DNA of 64,000 nt from Sthenelais limicola (Eukaryota > Annelida > Polychaeta > Phyllodocida > Sigalionidae): positions 41,787,744 to 41,851,743 of the forward strand of contig OW804096.1 of assembly GCA_942159475.1 (NCBI GenBank), written 5' to 3'. Within the stretch, counting starts at the first letter, position 1. Each line of letters opens with the position of its first letter. Shown one piece after another: positions 24,517-36,200 of the stretch. A model generated the notes under the pieces. That model did not search any database, was not told where the DNA came from, and saw only the letters and a program-made list of their open reading frames with translations. The position numbers were made by a program, and so were the translations under genes.

Positions 24517-27500
24517 AGGATGGAAGGAAATGTGTTTTTTTTAAAGATCTATTTTCATTGGCAGAAGGTACACATTCGCAATGACGGTCTTCCCACCGTC
24601 TGCCTTAGTATCTAGGGTTAATGTGATGGGTTAATCAATATAAAATAATTAATTATGAAAAATGCCCCTTTTTCATGAATAGCCGAATCGGAAAGATTAA
24701 TCTTTAAGCTTTTTTATAGCTGTCCATATTCATAACCTACACGCCACCTGGTACTCAACATTCAAAACTCCTACTGCATGAAATTAGGCTCAATTCGCAA
24801 GGGAATTGCTTCACGCTATTCTTATCAGGAACCCATGACATAAGACTCATTTTGAAAAGTCAGGGCAACTTAAAATTCTCAAAAATATAAACTATTTTAT
24901 TTCAACATTCCCGAAAATGTGACTGTTGAAAGCCTGTTGCCAGTGCAAACATAAATTCAAATAACACTGTCCATATTCAATGCTCTGCTTTGAAAATTAA
25001 ATGCATTTCCAGAAAACATCCATCAATCAAAGTCCTAAACATAATGAGGAGTATATTTGATAGGAATGAATTATACATATTTAAAGTAAAGTGAAATAAG
25101 GTTGTATTCACGACATTTCCGAAGAGTGTGAATTAAGAAGGTGGTGGCTCACCCTAGTGCCTTGGCAGCTAAACTATTGGACATTCATGAAGTGTAAAAC
25201 TATTTATAAATCCATATTCTTAGCAGATATTGGTGCTAGCCAAATTAAGACAATTAGACTGCTAGACATTATAAACATTACTGTACATTTGTAACATTCT
25301 TCCCCAAATAGAAGCAGTATTAATGCTATTCCATCGATTTCTAATCAAGTCAAACAGCAGAATGTTCTCATGTGGTAGAACTGACAGGAAAGTGCCTCTA
25401 TCTGGTGGCAAAAATCCTCGTTAATACCTGAAAGAGGTACGCTACAATCCTTCCATCTGAGAGATGATAATAATAGATTTGTATTTCCATAACACAGATA
25501 CAATATTATAGCACAATGCAGTAGGCTAAAACATATATATGGAGTATTCTCTGTAAAGAGTACACGACTAAACACGAATAAATTCCGAATACCCCTTTTA
25601 CTGATAGTTGCTATGTTGCCGCAGTTGTAATGCCACCTGGTGACCACAGAGTGTATTGCTAACAGTCTACACATATTGATAAGCAGGCGTTCGGTTCCTT
25701 TCAAAGTGCCTCTTCCCATTAAAATCAGTAGTCATGGAATCACTTGAAACTTTTTCAGCTTAATCGTATAGAATTGGTGTGTCAAAAGCTGAAGTACAAA
25801 GCATCAACATTGTGTTTTCAAACTATAATTCTGCAATAAGTGTAATGAATTGGCCAGAAGCCTCTGCCCATTTAAAAAGCAAATGGGTTCAGTCACGATA
25901 GGGTGCTGCTCCAGACCCAAGTGGACAGAAAAGTAACTTGTTTTGATCTTGAATGACCAAGCACAATTCTGGCCAGATCATAGAGTGACCTGGCGTAGCA
26001 TAACACCAGATATTACACTAACTGTCAGTCTTGAACCATGGATTTCTATCAGCCGTTTGTTATTCTTTTAGACTACTTTGCACTTAAATATCTGTGAAAT
26101 CACAAATCATTAGTATTTTTCTATTCGTTGGAATTTCACAATCAGTACAGGATTTTGTTTCATGGCTTTACTTCATGGTTTAGCTTAGTTTAGGGTTCAT
26201 CCACAAAAGACGAACAAGATATACGACAATTGTACGGCAAAAACATGACAAATAAGTGAAGGAGTTCGAAGAAACCACCTCGCAAAACTCTTCTAAATGA
26301 ATATCAAATTGATATGTCGGGAGATATAATTGAATAATGCTATTTAGTGTAAAATGTAGAGGTAATAAAAAGAACATGTGGAGACTTAGAGTTCCAGTTT
26401 AAAAGCAATTTATTTATGACAGTCTGAGCTCTGCCCACAATGAAGGGTGGGGGTTGCCCTCAATTGTTACGTAGTTGCGTAGTCCTTCGGCGTGATATAA
26501 CAGAGTTATGTATGTGATTGCTTTTGAAGTAAGGAAGACGCCAGGTGGAGACTAGAGAAGCTGAGGGAGTATAGGTAGGCCTTCTGTTGTCGGTATATAT
26601 GCGTTATCTGAGAGGTAGAAAAATTACGTACGTAGTACCGTAGGGTCCCGAGGACAAGAGCACTATCAACATACATTTACCTTGGATACAGGCTGCTGAA
26701 GGATCGCTACCACACCTGGTCTAGGAGACATTTTTCTCTAGAGAGTCCAGCTACAACCATATTCTATTTGGGTCAGGTCTTCACAGGCCTTAGGACAATG
26801 CTCAAGTGTACATTGCCCTCCATCATCAACCAAACCATCTGGTCTGCACACAAGAAACAACTCTGGCCTCTCTGTCTAGTTACAGGGGAATCTCAGAAAG
26901 CAAACCAGTATGATCTGGAAGTTGCAATAGTAAAAGACACCTTCTTTTTAAAAAAAACAAATTCCTTAATTACACTCTCATCAATCAACGGTATTAATTA
27001 GTGGCTTACAGTGTCTTTTCCTGATAATGCATGGTATGTTGAGAATGTATTATCAATTTTCATTTCTTTGCACACAAGAGGTGATGAAGTATGATAGCTA
27101 ATTAGGGGTGATAGATGTGGTTCAAGCAGACATGTGTGCACAGAGAAAGAGATTATAGAATGGTATAATACCGCTCCCTATCTATGAATAAGACAATACG
27201 CTCGAAAGCTGGTAAATAAAATCAACACCAAACGGCCTCTTTGTGTATACAAATGCTTATATATTCCCTAAAGAAGAATCGTCGGGCATGACGGATATAT
27301 GTATAGCGACCTCAACCACATCCAATCTCTCTATGATTTAAGAATATGCAAATGCTAGATAAACAATCTGACGTAAAATGAATACATGTAAAGCTATACA
27401 TGTAAATATCTTTTATTTTGTCAACAGTTAAATGCTATAACGTTGATAAAAGTGATAATAAGTTTGCACTCATACCCACTGGGTGAACCCAGTTCTTCGT

Positions 27501-28039
27501 TGACATGGCGTGCCACAATGTTTACAAAATGCAAGCTGCAAATCTAAAATATTTCTCTTTGGCTACCCCTCAAGTAACTAAGATGACTATTTCAGATTTG
27601 TAATGTGATTTAAAGCTAGTTCTTTATGACTGAGCTCATTGAATTGATTGAATGATTATGAAGTCAGTAGTCACCTTAAGTAATCCGAAACTGTGAATAA
27701 TATCAGTATTTTGAATAAAATAAATTTATTATATGCCAGATGTAAAGACTCTATTAAGAAGCACTCGCATCAGCAAATAGAAATACTGAAATCTGTGCTG
27801 GCAGATCTATGAACCTGGTGCATTTTGTCCTCAAAACAACCTTCACACTTATTTTTAGTCTATGACTATGAATCAAATTATGGACATCCATCCTACTTGT
27901 TCGAGTAGTAGAAATGATTAGAACCTTCTTACCACCCTTTAAAATGAGAAGGTTAACCATTTGTACTGGATATTGCCTCAGATCAAAAGCATACCATTTT
28001 ACAGAATGTATACCTCATACTAAGGAGCATTACTTATAA
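24517..28039. other. Intergenic, no gene supported
   Basis: AT-rich DNA. Short ORFs at 25345-25719 (minus) and 26768-27001 (plus) have no motif and no convincing splice context. No repeat element with definable ends was seen. Confidence 0.45.
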
Positions 28040-28274
28040 GGGTCAGATTTTCAGAAAATGTACAATTCACCTTCGCCAAACCTCTCAAATAACCCAAATC
28101 TCAGACAAAAATAAAGTTCAAAATGCAGTTCAACCTAACCAAACAGATTGCTAGAATCAATGCAGTGCCGAATATACTCGAATTTACCTAGTATTGACCA
28201 AATTGTAGCTTTATTTAGCAGAATTGACTAAATATGTACAGCTGCTAATTGTACATTTTCTGAAAATCTGACCC
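28040..28274. repeat. 28 bp perfect inverted repeat pair
   Basis: GGGTCAGATTTTCAGAAAAT continuing to GTACAATT at 28040-28067 is the exact reverse complement of 28247-28274. The arms are 179 bases apart. The right arm overlaps the 3' end of a minus-strand coding-like frame, so the left arm looks like an inverted duplicate of that end, or the pair are the termini of a small element. Confidence 0.8.
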
Positions 28275-28620
28275 ATAAGGAGTATCTATACGTTTGTATA
28301 AGCCATCTACTTTATATGTTTGTGGCGCCACCTCATGTAAAAGCTGGAATAAGTTCTCTTCATTTGGCTCTAAAAGGTAATCTATATAGTGTAAAACGGT
28401 TTTATCACCGTAATAATATTCAACTTTAGGGAGAGCTGGACCGATCTGAATACCAATTTTATGGATATTATAAAACAAGAATGTATAGTATTGAGACATC
28501 GCCAATATTGCTCATCGGAACGTGCAAACTGAAAGGCTTGTTCATACTTATCTGCATTATACAGGACAAGGTTAAGCCGAAGTATGCCCCATCGGCCTTT
28601 CAATGCAAAAGAGAGCTACC
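28245..28620 (-). pseudogene. Frame-broken coding-like segment, family unrecognised
   Basis: Two overlapping minus-strand frames look protein-like in succession. The upstream frame (to about 28490) gives GRWGILRLNLVLYNADKYEQ then AFQFARSDEQYWRC, which resembles a TPR helix pair (aromatic, small residue, then KYEQAF). The downstream frame gives PALPKVEYYYGDKTVLHYID, YLLEPNEENLFQLLHEVAPQ and TYKVDGLYKRIDTPYGSDFQ before a stop at 28245. One shift near 28490 would link them, so this may be a decayed gene or retrocopy, or two exons with a missed intron. I do not recognise the family; the TPR comparison is weak. The end overlaps an inverted repeat. Confidence 0.3.
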
Positions 28621-29920
28621 ACTCAATCAGGTTCTAACTAGATTCGAGTGAACTATGTATATTGGAAGTAACTTGTCACCCCCTCTACACTTCCAGAACC
28701 AGCGGAACAACAGCAATTCCATAAAGTTCTGAGTCATCTATAATGCCCATATAATGAAAGGACTTTGGCACACAGATTTCTCGTGGAGTGCATTAGTTCA
28801 AGGAAAGGGAGATGTTTTCCAATGCCATTCCCACTTTATCTCACTTACGAACTTAGGAACCTAGGAAACTTATACAATTATACACTATACTGGGCTTGTT
28901 TAATAGTCCTGCTTTTAGACGAATCTGTTAGGTTGGAGGAGGCCCTAGGAATAAGCTGTCTTTCAAGCAATTTAGCCGTGAGTTTAACACAGGAATAGAA
29001 AAATGTGTAAGGATGTGAGTAATTATCGTGAAAAATGGGAATGCAGCGCTATACCAGCAGGAGACACACAAATGGCCTTTTTTCCGCTATCGAGGTCGCA
29101 GAATACATACCTGGATTAACTTGAATAGTAATGTCTGTTCATTGATATTGAAGGCGGAAATGTCTATTCCTGTATAAAGCTTAAAGCATTCGCTAAAATA
29201 AAATATTTCAACAACAATGGTTCCTATAAAATCTTGTTCATTGTACGACAATCTTTTTCCTGTTAAAAGTTCTAGTTCCACTTATCTAAGAAATGCTTCA
29301 CCTCTTTTCATGGTTTGGAAAAATGTATGTAGACTCAATAATCTTTTGCTGCTCATCTTCTACTATTTAGTATATTCTACTATTTTTTTCATTTTTATTT
29401 CCCTTTTATATAGAATAAGAAATGGTTGGTGTCGAATTGGGATACTGTTGAAACAGAGTATACATATGTTAGTTGTATCTTGGACATTATTCTGTTAATG
29501 AAGAAATAAAGGGGGTCAATACTTAAGTATACTCCAAATAGGATAAGTCGCTATATGCAAGGATACGAAGCATTGATTTAACGTTATATTCAATGTTACT
29601 TTGCATTTATACCGCAATTAGCAGACGTACAAATGTAAATCCATGGCAGACATTATACAATTGAAAGTCCTGACCCTGTTTCCATTCGCCTTGCTAACGA
29701 ATGTAAAAAAAGCCCTTGTTAACCACACTTGATTGTTTTCCTTCCTACCAGCCATTTAGACAGTTTTAGAGATACAGCAAAACCATCAATTGCGTACCTC
29801 CTTTACTGCACAGCTATCTAACATGCTGGGACCTAGTCAAACAAGGTTTCAACTGAGCTTGTAGCTCTCAGAGAGAGCTGCTTGAAACATACTTATTATG
29901 CATGAGCTTCCACCTGTTAG
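28621..29920. other. Intergenic, no gene supported
   Basis: Only short unrelated ORFs on both strands (28765-28998, 29087-29281, 29217-29498). None has a motif, coding context or splice partner. No repeat was noted. Confidence 0.45.
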
Positions 29921-30132
29921 CTAGATCCATGGCTCTCTGTATGGTTGTGAGGGTATTGAGGAAGATAAAATTACCCTCCCTTCAAATCCCAACCCAGAAA
30001 TAAACTGTTGTGTCGACAGTTGAAGCTTTCCGGGCCAAGCTTCTTCGGTTTTATGCCTAATACCGGCATAGTTGAGTGGATTTGTTGTAGGGTGTTGATT
30101 GTCACCATCGGAGTAGCAGGGTTGCATGCTAT
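29921..30132 (-). CDS. Possible terminal exon of an unrecognised minus-strand gene
   Basis: On the minus strand an acceptor (TTTATTCCCATTCCCAACTAG) opens a phase 1 frame SMQPCYSDGDNQHPTTNPLN, then YAGIRHKTEEAWPGKLQLST, closing at TAG at 29921. The composition is polar and protein-like. It could join the 75 nt candidate exon at 30196-30270 across a very short 63 bp intron, with matching phase. No family is recognised, and the short intron lowers confidence. Confidence 0.25.
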
Positions 30133-30195
30133 CTAGTTGGGAATGGGAATAAATTGCAAGTGTTCGGAAACTCCTTTCCTAACCAGATTACTTAC

Positions 30196-30270
30196 CGTAG
30201 GTACAGTTCATCACCCCCATACACCTGCTGAGAAGGCATGTCACTATATCTTCCCCGTGAGATGGTGGCT
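30196..30270 (-). CDS. Possible cysteine-rich minus-strand exon
   Basis: Minus-strand acceptor CATTCTTCCACCTCCATTCCAG and a strong donor CTACG|GTAAGTAA bound 75 nt, phase 1 to phase 1. The frame reads PPSHGEDIVTCLLSRCMGVM then NCTY. With the following candidate exon the cysteine spacing (C-x4-C-x5-C, then a further C) faintly resembles PAN/apple domains, whose usual first spacing is C-x3-C. An alternative acceptor (GTTATACCTACAG) at about 30303 would give a longer exon in another frame. Confidence 0.22.
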
Positions 30271-30466
30271 CTGGAATGGAGGTGGAAGAATGTCAACCTT
30301 GGCTGTAGGTATAACAATAAAAAACATATATATCCTGCAGAGAAACCAAATGGAAATATTAGGTATATGGTGTGCGTTCTCATCCCGTCTACTATCAGTA
30401 GGCATATTTCCAGATGCTCTGTTCCCCCATCTAATACTGCAATCATCTTTTCCAAGCACGGAGAGA

Positions 30467-31090
30467 TATTCCATACCTTGTTTGGTATTACACGTAAAAC
30501 TCGCTTTTCTCACTGCACGAAGAGTGTTCGAACACATATGATGATTGTCACTATGAATGATAGTAAATAAACCTTTTGAAGAACCGACCACACAACAAGT
30601 AACTGGGTTTAATCAAAATATTTATTTGATAAGATGTTGATCCAATGTTATACAGGGTGTTTGATATTGAGCTATAAAATGGTTGAGCATTGACTAGAAT
30701 GCACAAAAATAAATGAGGAGTTATACAATCAAAACGATATCCTATACCTCGCGCTTGTCACTGCATGAAGAGTGTTCGAATAAATAGGATGATTGTCCCT
30801 CTGAACGATAGTTTATAAACGTTTTATATAACCGTCCATACAACAAGTTATTGGATTTAGTTAAAATATATATTTAATAAAATGTTGATCCGGTGCTATA
30901 CAGACTATTTGACAATCAGTAATAAAATGATTGGAAGTTGACCAGAATGCACGTATATAAAATCGAAAAGATATCTTATACCTTAAGTGTTTGGTATTAC
31001 ACATACTACACGCTGTTCTAACTGCATGAATGATATCCGAATGAATAGGATGATGGTCATTTTAGGTTATATTACATAAACCTTTATCTT
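30467..31090 (+). repeat. Degenerate tandem repeat, about 250 bp unit, 2.3 copies
   Basis: Anchors GATATTCCATACCTTG (30467), GATATCCTATACCTCG (about 30736) and GATATCTTATACCTTA (about 30969) each start a unit. Each continues to an ACTGCA-GAA segment and GATGAT(T/G)GTC. The ACTGCA anchors are 248 and 261 bases apart. The first two units also share CAACAAGT and ATATTTAT-AATGTTGATCC. The third stops at about 31090. Confidence 0.7.
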
Positions 31091-31796
31091 ACGTATACAT
31101 CTGTGCAATTAATGCACATCAAGTAAGTACCTTTTGCTGCCACCCACTGGGAAGATGTTTCTAGAAGGGCTAACAACCTTTTAGTGCAATTTCGCTTGCA
31201 TAACCATCCTTGCAATAAAATGCGCATCAGATGTAAAGGGACTACATGACAAACAGAAGTGAAGCTGTTCAACTGGTGTTAACCAAGCTGCAGCCGCAGA
31301 ATTTGATCTGTTGGACAAATCTTGCGGAAAATCTATATAATTTAAAAGTAGAGTAAGGAGAGGTAAATGTTCCAAACCTAAGAGCGGCCATTTAGGCATT
31401 CCATTAGTCTTTGCAATGGAAGTATCATGTAGGGTTTTAAATCTATAGCTATGCCATTTAGACTGATAACTGACAAATGGATCTGATGACTAGAATGTAT
31501 TCCTATAATTCTTTGCGACTTAAATTTTCTCATGTAGACATGGCTTGAAATAGATAGTTCGTGCATTCCTTTTAAATTTCATTTATGATTAAATAGCTGA
31601 TCAGAAAAGGCACATTAAAAAGGTATAGATAGATTAGGGGTCTGTGATCTTACATTAAAGGGACCACTAATTCAAATACATTATATGCACACATGTAAAA
31701 TCCATCTGGATGAAACCGGACAAGTAGTCTAAGTAGAATCAGTCAGCGTTAACTAAAAGATACTATCAAAGTACACAGTATTCATGATCAGTTGTC

Positions 31797-31832
31797 GGGG
31801 GGGTGGAGGCGGGAGGGGGGGGGGGAGGGAGG
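31797..31832 (+). repeat. G-rich tract with G-quadruplex potential
   Basis: Seven G, then GGAGGCGGGA, a run of eleven to twelve G, AGGGAGG. At least four runs of three or more G with short loops occur on the plus strand. It is conspicuous in AT-rich surroundings, and an artefact of assembly or homopolymer calling cannot be excluded. Confidence 0.6.
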
Positions 31833-33206
31833 ATCCGTTCGTGTCCATAGGGATATATAACTGTAGATGTGTGGACCTACTATGGGACAAAAATGATGTT
31901 ATTGCAAACATTACCAGAAGGAAAGAATCCATACAGACAGTTACCACTTTAATGATTATAGAGCAATGAATCATTTTCACATGACTCGCCAAGATCAAAC
32001 ATGGCGGACTAAATTGACCATATGTAAGGAAATCTGTCTGACTGGGTGGATGCACATGGTAGATCCAACTCAGACATCCTTTGTGAAAAAGATGATGTAT
32101 AAACCGTTCATTCCTCTCCTTGAACACAATTATGACAAAACCCTACAGGATGTTCCTCTTTTGAACCACAAGGAATTTCGTCACTCCCTGAATGCATGCA
32201 CCATGACAATGAACTGCATACAAAACATATATACGTTATACTATATAAAAATGATTTAGTGTTGCTTTTTCAATGATTTAAATATGTGATGTATTACAGG
32301 AAAATGTATTTAATAGATTCTTGTGTTTCTAAAGCCATTCTATGGAGTATATTTAACTACTTTACTAATGATTATCCACCCAGAAATATTGCAAACATGT
32401 TTTTCTAATATGAGAAAATCAACATCCCTGAGGGATATTGCGTTTTTTTTATATGGAAATTAAATATTGTATTGGCCTTAAACTGAATAAAAAACAAAAG
32501 AAAAACATGATATAAATTATAACCAATACGTAACACAAGACAGGCAGTAGCTCCCATTTTAGAGTATTTTAAAAAAAGACATGATAAAGACATTAAAAGT
32601 CTAAAATATACTATGTCTAATTATTCGAGCAACCCTCCTCAATATATACGCAGGATAGATGATTTTAACATCTTTAAAACCGCGCTTAAGCGACAATTAG
32701 TCGCAGACAATTGATGACTAAACCTGTATGCCATGTACTGACAAAATGGTAATTTACAATATTCATCGATTGCATTGACATTCGTTGTGGCAATCCAATG
32801 CCCTTGTGGATATGTATATATCTCAAACTCCAAACCTCCAATCACCACTTACGTCAAAATTTATGATTTAATTTAGAAAGCCTCATACCCCCATTTACTC
32901 ATTTATATCATTAAACAAAAGTTAAATATTTGCTAAATCTATAAATCTGAACTAGTATTGTGTACCAATGAATGTAATTTGATACTGTAACCCCATATCA
33001 CCCAATAGTATGAATCTAAGGACACATCGAAAACCACAATTCATGTGCGCGTGTATCTGTAAGTTACAACCTGAGTAAATTTATATATTTAGGAAAAAAA
33101 TAAATACTTTTTAAGATTTCCTAAATGTTAACACATTATTTGGAATCCAATAAATCTCCTCTTTTGAAATGATATACTGTTATCTCAAAATCTTTTCTTT
33201 CGCTTT

Positions 33207-33236
33207 ATGACTATTTTTCTGTGACACATCACATAT
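33207..33236. repeat. Solo arm of the 4.8/60.5 kb inverted-repeat family
   Basis: ATGACTATTTTTCTGTGACA then CATCACATAT, preceded by ATGATATACTGTTATCTCAAAAT as in the 60.8 kb copy. The opposite arm is not seen nearby. Confidence 0.5.
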
Positions 33237-36200
33237 GCTGCAATAATTAATGAGGTACCTGTGTTCCCCGGTGTATGTATCTCCACTTCACAGGGTGTGT
33301 TTTCAGTCATGACAAAGGCCTATACATCTAGAGCTGCAGGCTTATCTAGAAATATCTGCCCAGACCCTAGATGCAAATCAGGACCCTAGCACGGTCATAT
33401 AGGTTAACATGGATCATTGTTGGCGAAGATTGCAATGCACATGATGGTTCATATAAATAGTGCCTGGGGGCAGATTTATACATAAGAATACCACAAAACA
33501 ACCCTATTCTTATCGGGACCCCCGGCCTAATGTGGGGGAGTAGGTGTGTGAGAACGTACCGCTTGTCATCATTCTACAAGCAGTCGATGACACAGCCCTG
33601 GGGATAATATGCCATACGTCAGTTCCAAGATTGCTACCTGGTCCCTAATGGATTTTATCCAGTCGTCGATTGGAAATGAAAGGCCTCTTCTATGTATTAG
33701 GCCCTTCCCTTTGTAATTGACACTATACGCTCAAAGTGGGCTTTTGTAGCTCAGCCAGTCCTACTCGATGTAATGCTGATAGATGCTACACGTATAACAG
33801 AAGCTATGATGAATTCCTCCTGTCAGGTCAGACACATTCCCTACTGTGGGATTCCTGCGAGATGCAGGTATTGCTCCGTAGTCGATAATATATGATAACA
33901 CACTATTGCATATATGTACTTTCTCCAAAGTAATGTCAGTTAGAAACCGATGATTGCGAAAGCTGTGAATAATCTACATCCCCTTTGCATTATAATGTTT
34001 GATAACACCCCAGAGACAACAAGAAATATTTGTCGAGTATCTCCTCTAGGTATTTTAAAATGCACACTATTTGATCAAAGAAGGCGAAACACACCTCATG
34101 GACCATATGTAATCTCCCCTGACAACATTCATTTTTGTAAAAACGATTATATTGAACAAACTTTCACATATATATTACTTAACTGCATTAAGAAGACCAT
34201 AATGTCTAATTAATCAATGTTCCTAATGATTCCCAATTGCCGAGGGTTGTGCAGTAAATAAAGTAAAACCACATACCGGTATATCATCTCGCAAACATAT
34301 CCGTTGGTGAATTTCTGTGGCATGTATACCATCATGATGTTATGTAAGATGGAACAAGGCCATAATCGTATCAAGGGAATCTCCATCTAATAAGCTACAT
34401 TTAATTGGATCAGTATGGATTAATGTATTATTCCAGCCCACGAAGACGCTGTTATATTTGGTTTATAGCTGGTCCCCTCATATGATCCCTTTCTTAGCAA
34501 AACAAATGAAGATTTAAATTTACCATTAACACTGAGACGCCAAAGTCTGAAAGCAGAAACATCCAATAAACATGGCAGCCATGCATGTTATCCCACTAGG
34601 GTATATGCGAAACGCACCGGGAAGAGTTTTGTTTCATGTGGCTTCTCCACAAAGAAAGGGTCGGGTATTGTCAAGCGAGGACTCTCTAACCCAGCTACGT
34701 GATTCCTACAAAGAGAAAATACAAAATAATCAGGGGAACAATGCTCTGTCGTCAACATCTCTCTCTTCTCCCCTTTGAAGGACTAGCCAACTCTGTTTTG
34801 GAATGTTTGCTTGGATGATTATGCTTGGCTTCAGTCACGGCCCTCGACTATCAAATCCTGGACAGAGCGTGCTCAGGCATAGATAAGCCATGCTATTGTT
34901 CCACATATTTGTAAACAAAAACACTTTATCTTTTTAAATATGATTCAGGCAAGGAAATTGTCAAGCGCTGGTCCTCTTATTTATTGCAGGCATCTAATCC
35001 AATGTGCTGGGCATAGATCTGATAAAGGTTGTGGGTATCTCAGGCGGCAGATCTTTTCAAAAGACATATGACTCTGGGTTAAAGAAGTGATCAATCTAAC
35101 ACCGACCGATGCTCCATGCTAACTAAATAACATCGGACAATGGAAGAAGAGAGATATTGGATTCTTTATGTGTCTTTGCTCCATCACAAAGGTGCCTTTT
35201 CTTAGAAGAAATATAGATTAGAGTGCATATAGTTGCAGGTCTATACTTCTCCAATTTTCATTAATTAAGATTGACATTTTCCTCAGAAATGATATATGTG
35301 TATTTCTTTAATTTTTCATTAATTCTCGTTAATCGAGGGCATTTTGGTATCAATTGTTCTTTTGTACCTAAGTATTATTATCAGTAGACTTACTGCCAAG
35401 CTTTGCTATGAGTAGAATGGTTCAAATGAAAGAATATGAAAGGACCTAGCGAATCTGATTATTTGACTAAGACATCGACCTGACACAAAAGGTTTTTCAT
35501 CATTTTATTAATATATTATTATGAACTATCACATATTTTTACTATATTCTCTACGATTAATATATTATTTTATAAATGTAATATATGGATCAGGATAAGC
35601 TAAGAGCTTTTCACTGAATAAATATATCTTAAACTAAACTATGTATTACTAGAATCGCGAAACGTGTTATTATATATAATATATACATGTATATACAAAA
35701 AATATAATAAATTATATACATCAACATTCTAGTGTATTTGTCGTAACCATAAATATCGTTGTCGAAGCTATAAGCTCATAATCATGTGTTACAAACCCAG
35801 ACTATCAATATATTGACCTGTCATGAAGATCATAAGCCGTGACATGGCAAAAGCCCCCTGACACTTCAGTGTACATATATCATCACGTCAGCAAACAAAG
35901 CATGTCATAATGGCTACAGACAAACATCCCTTCCATGGAATACGAGAATTCAATTCAGGCGGAAGATGCGTGTTAGTGCATTGCTTCTCCTCTGCCAGCG
36001 TTCCTGAAATATCTGTCAACTTTGGCCCTGCTGATCCATATCTAAGGATACTTATTTCGTTTTCTGTGTAATTGATCAATTCCATCTTTGATGGATCGCC
36101 TAGACTTGATCAGGGGTCTGTTGGCGTGGATGCCCCCCATCAATTTCTTTTCATCTGACCATGCTTTATTGCATGTGATGATTACAACGCGACCTTCAGC

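Noticed and set aside
31753..32259. Opposing ORFs around the G-rich tract (31753-32127 minus, 31966-32259 plus)
   Set aside because: The minus frame is driven by the poly-G tract. The plus frame has acceptable composition but no family, splice partner or regulatory context.
34572..34778. 68-codon ORF with a fair ATG context
   Set aside because: It has no motif or transcript signals and is too short to separate from chance.
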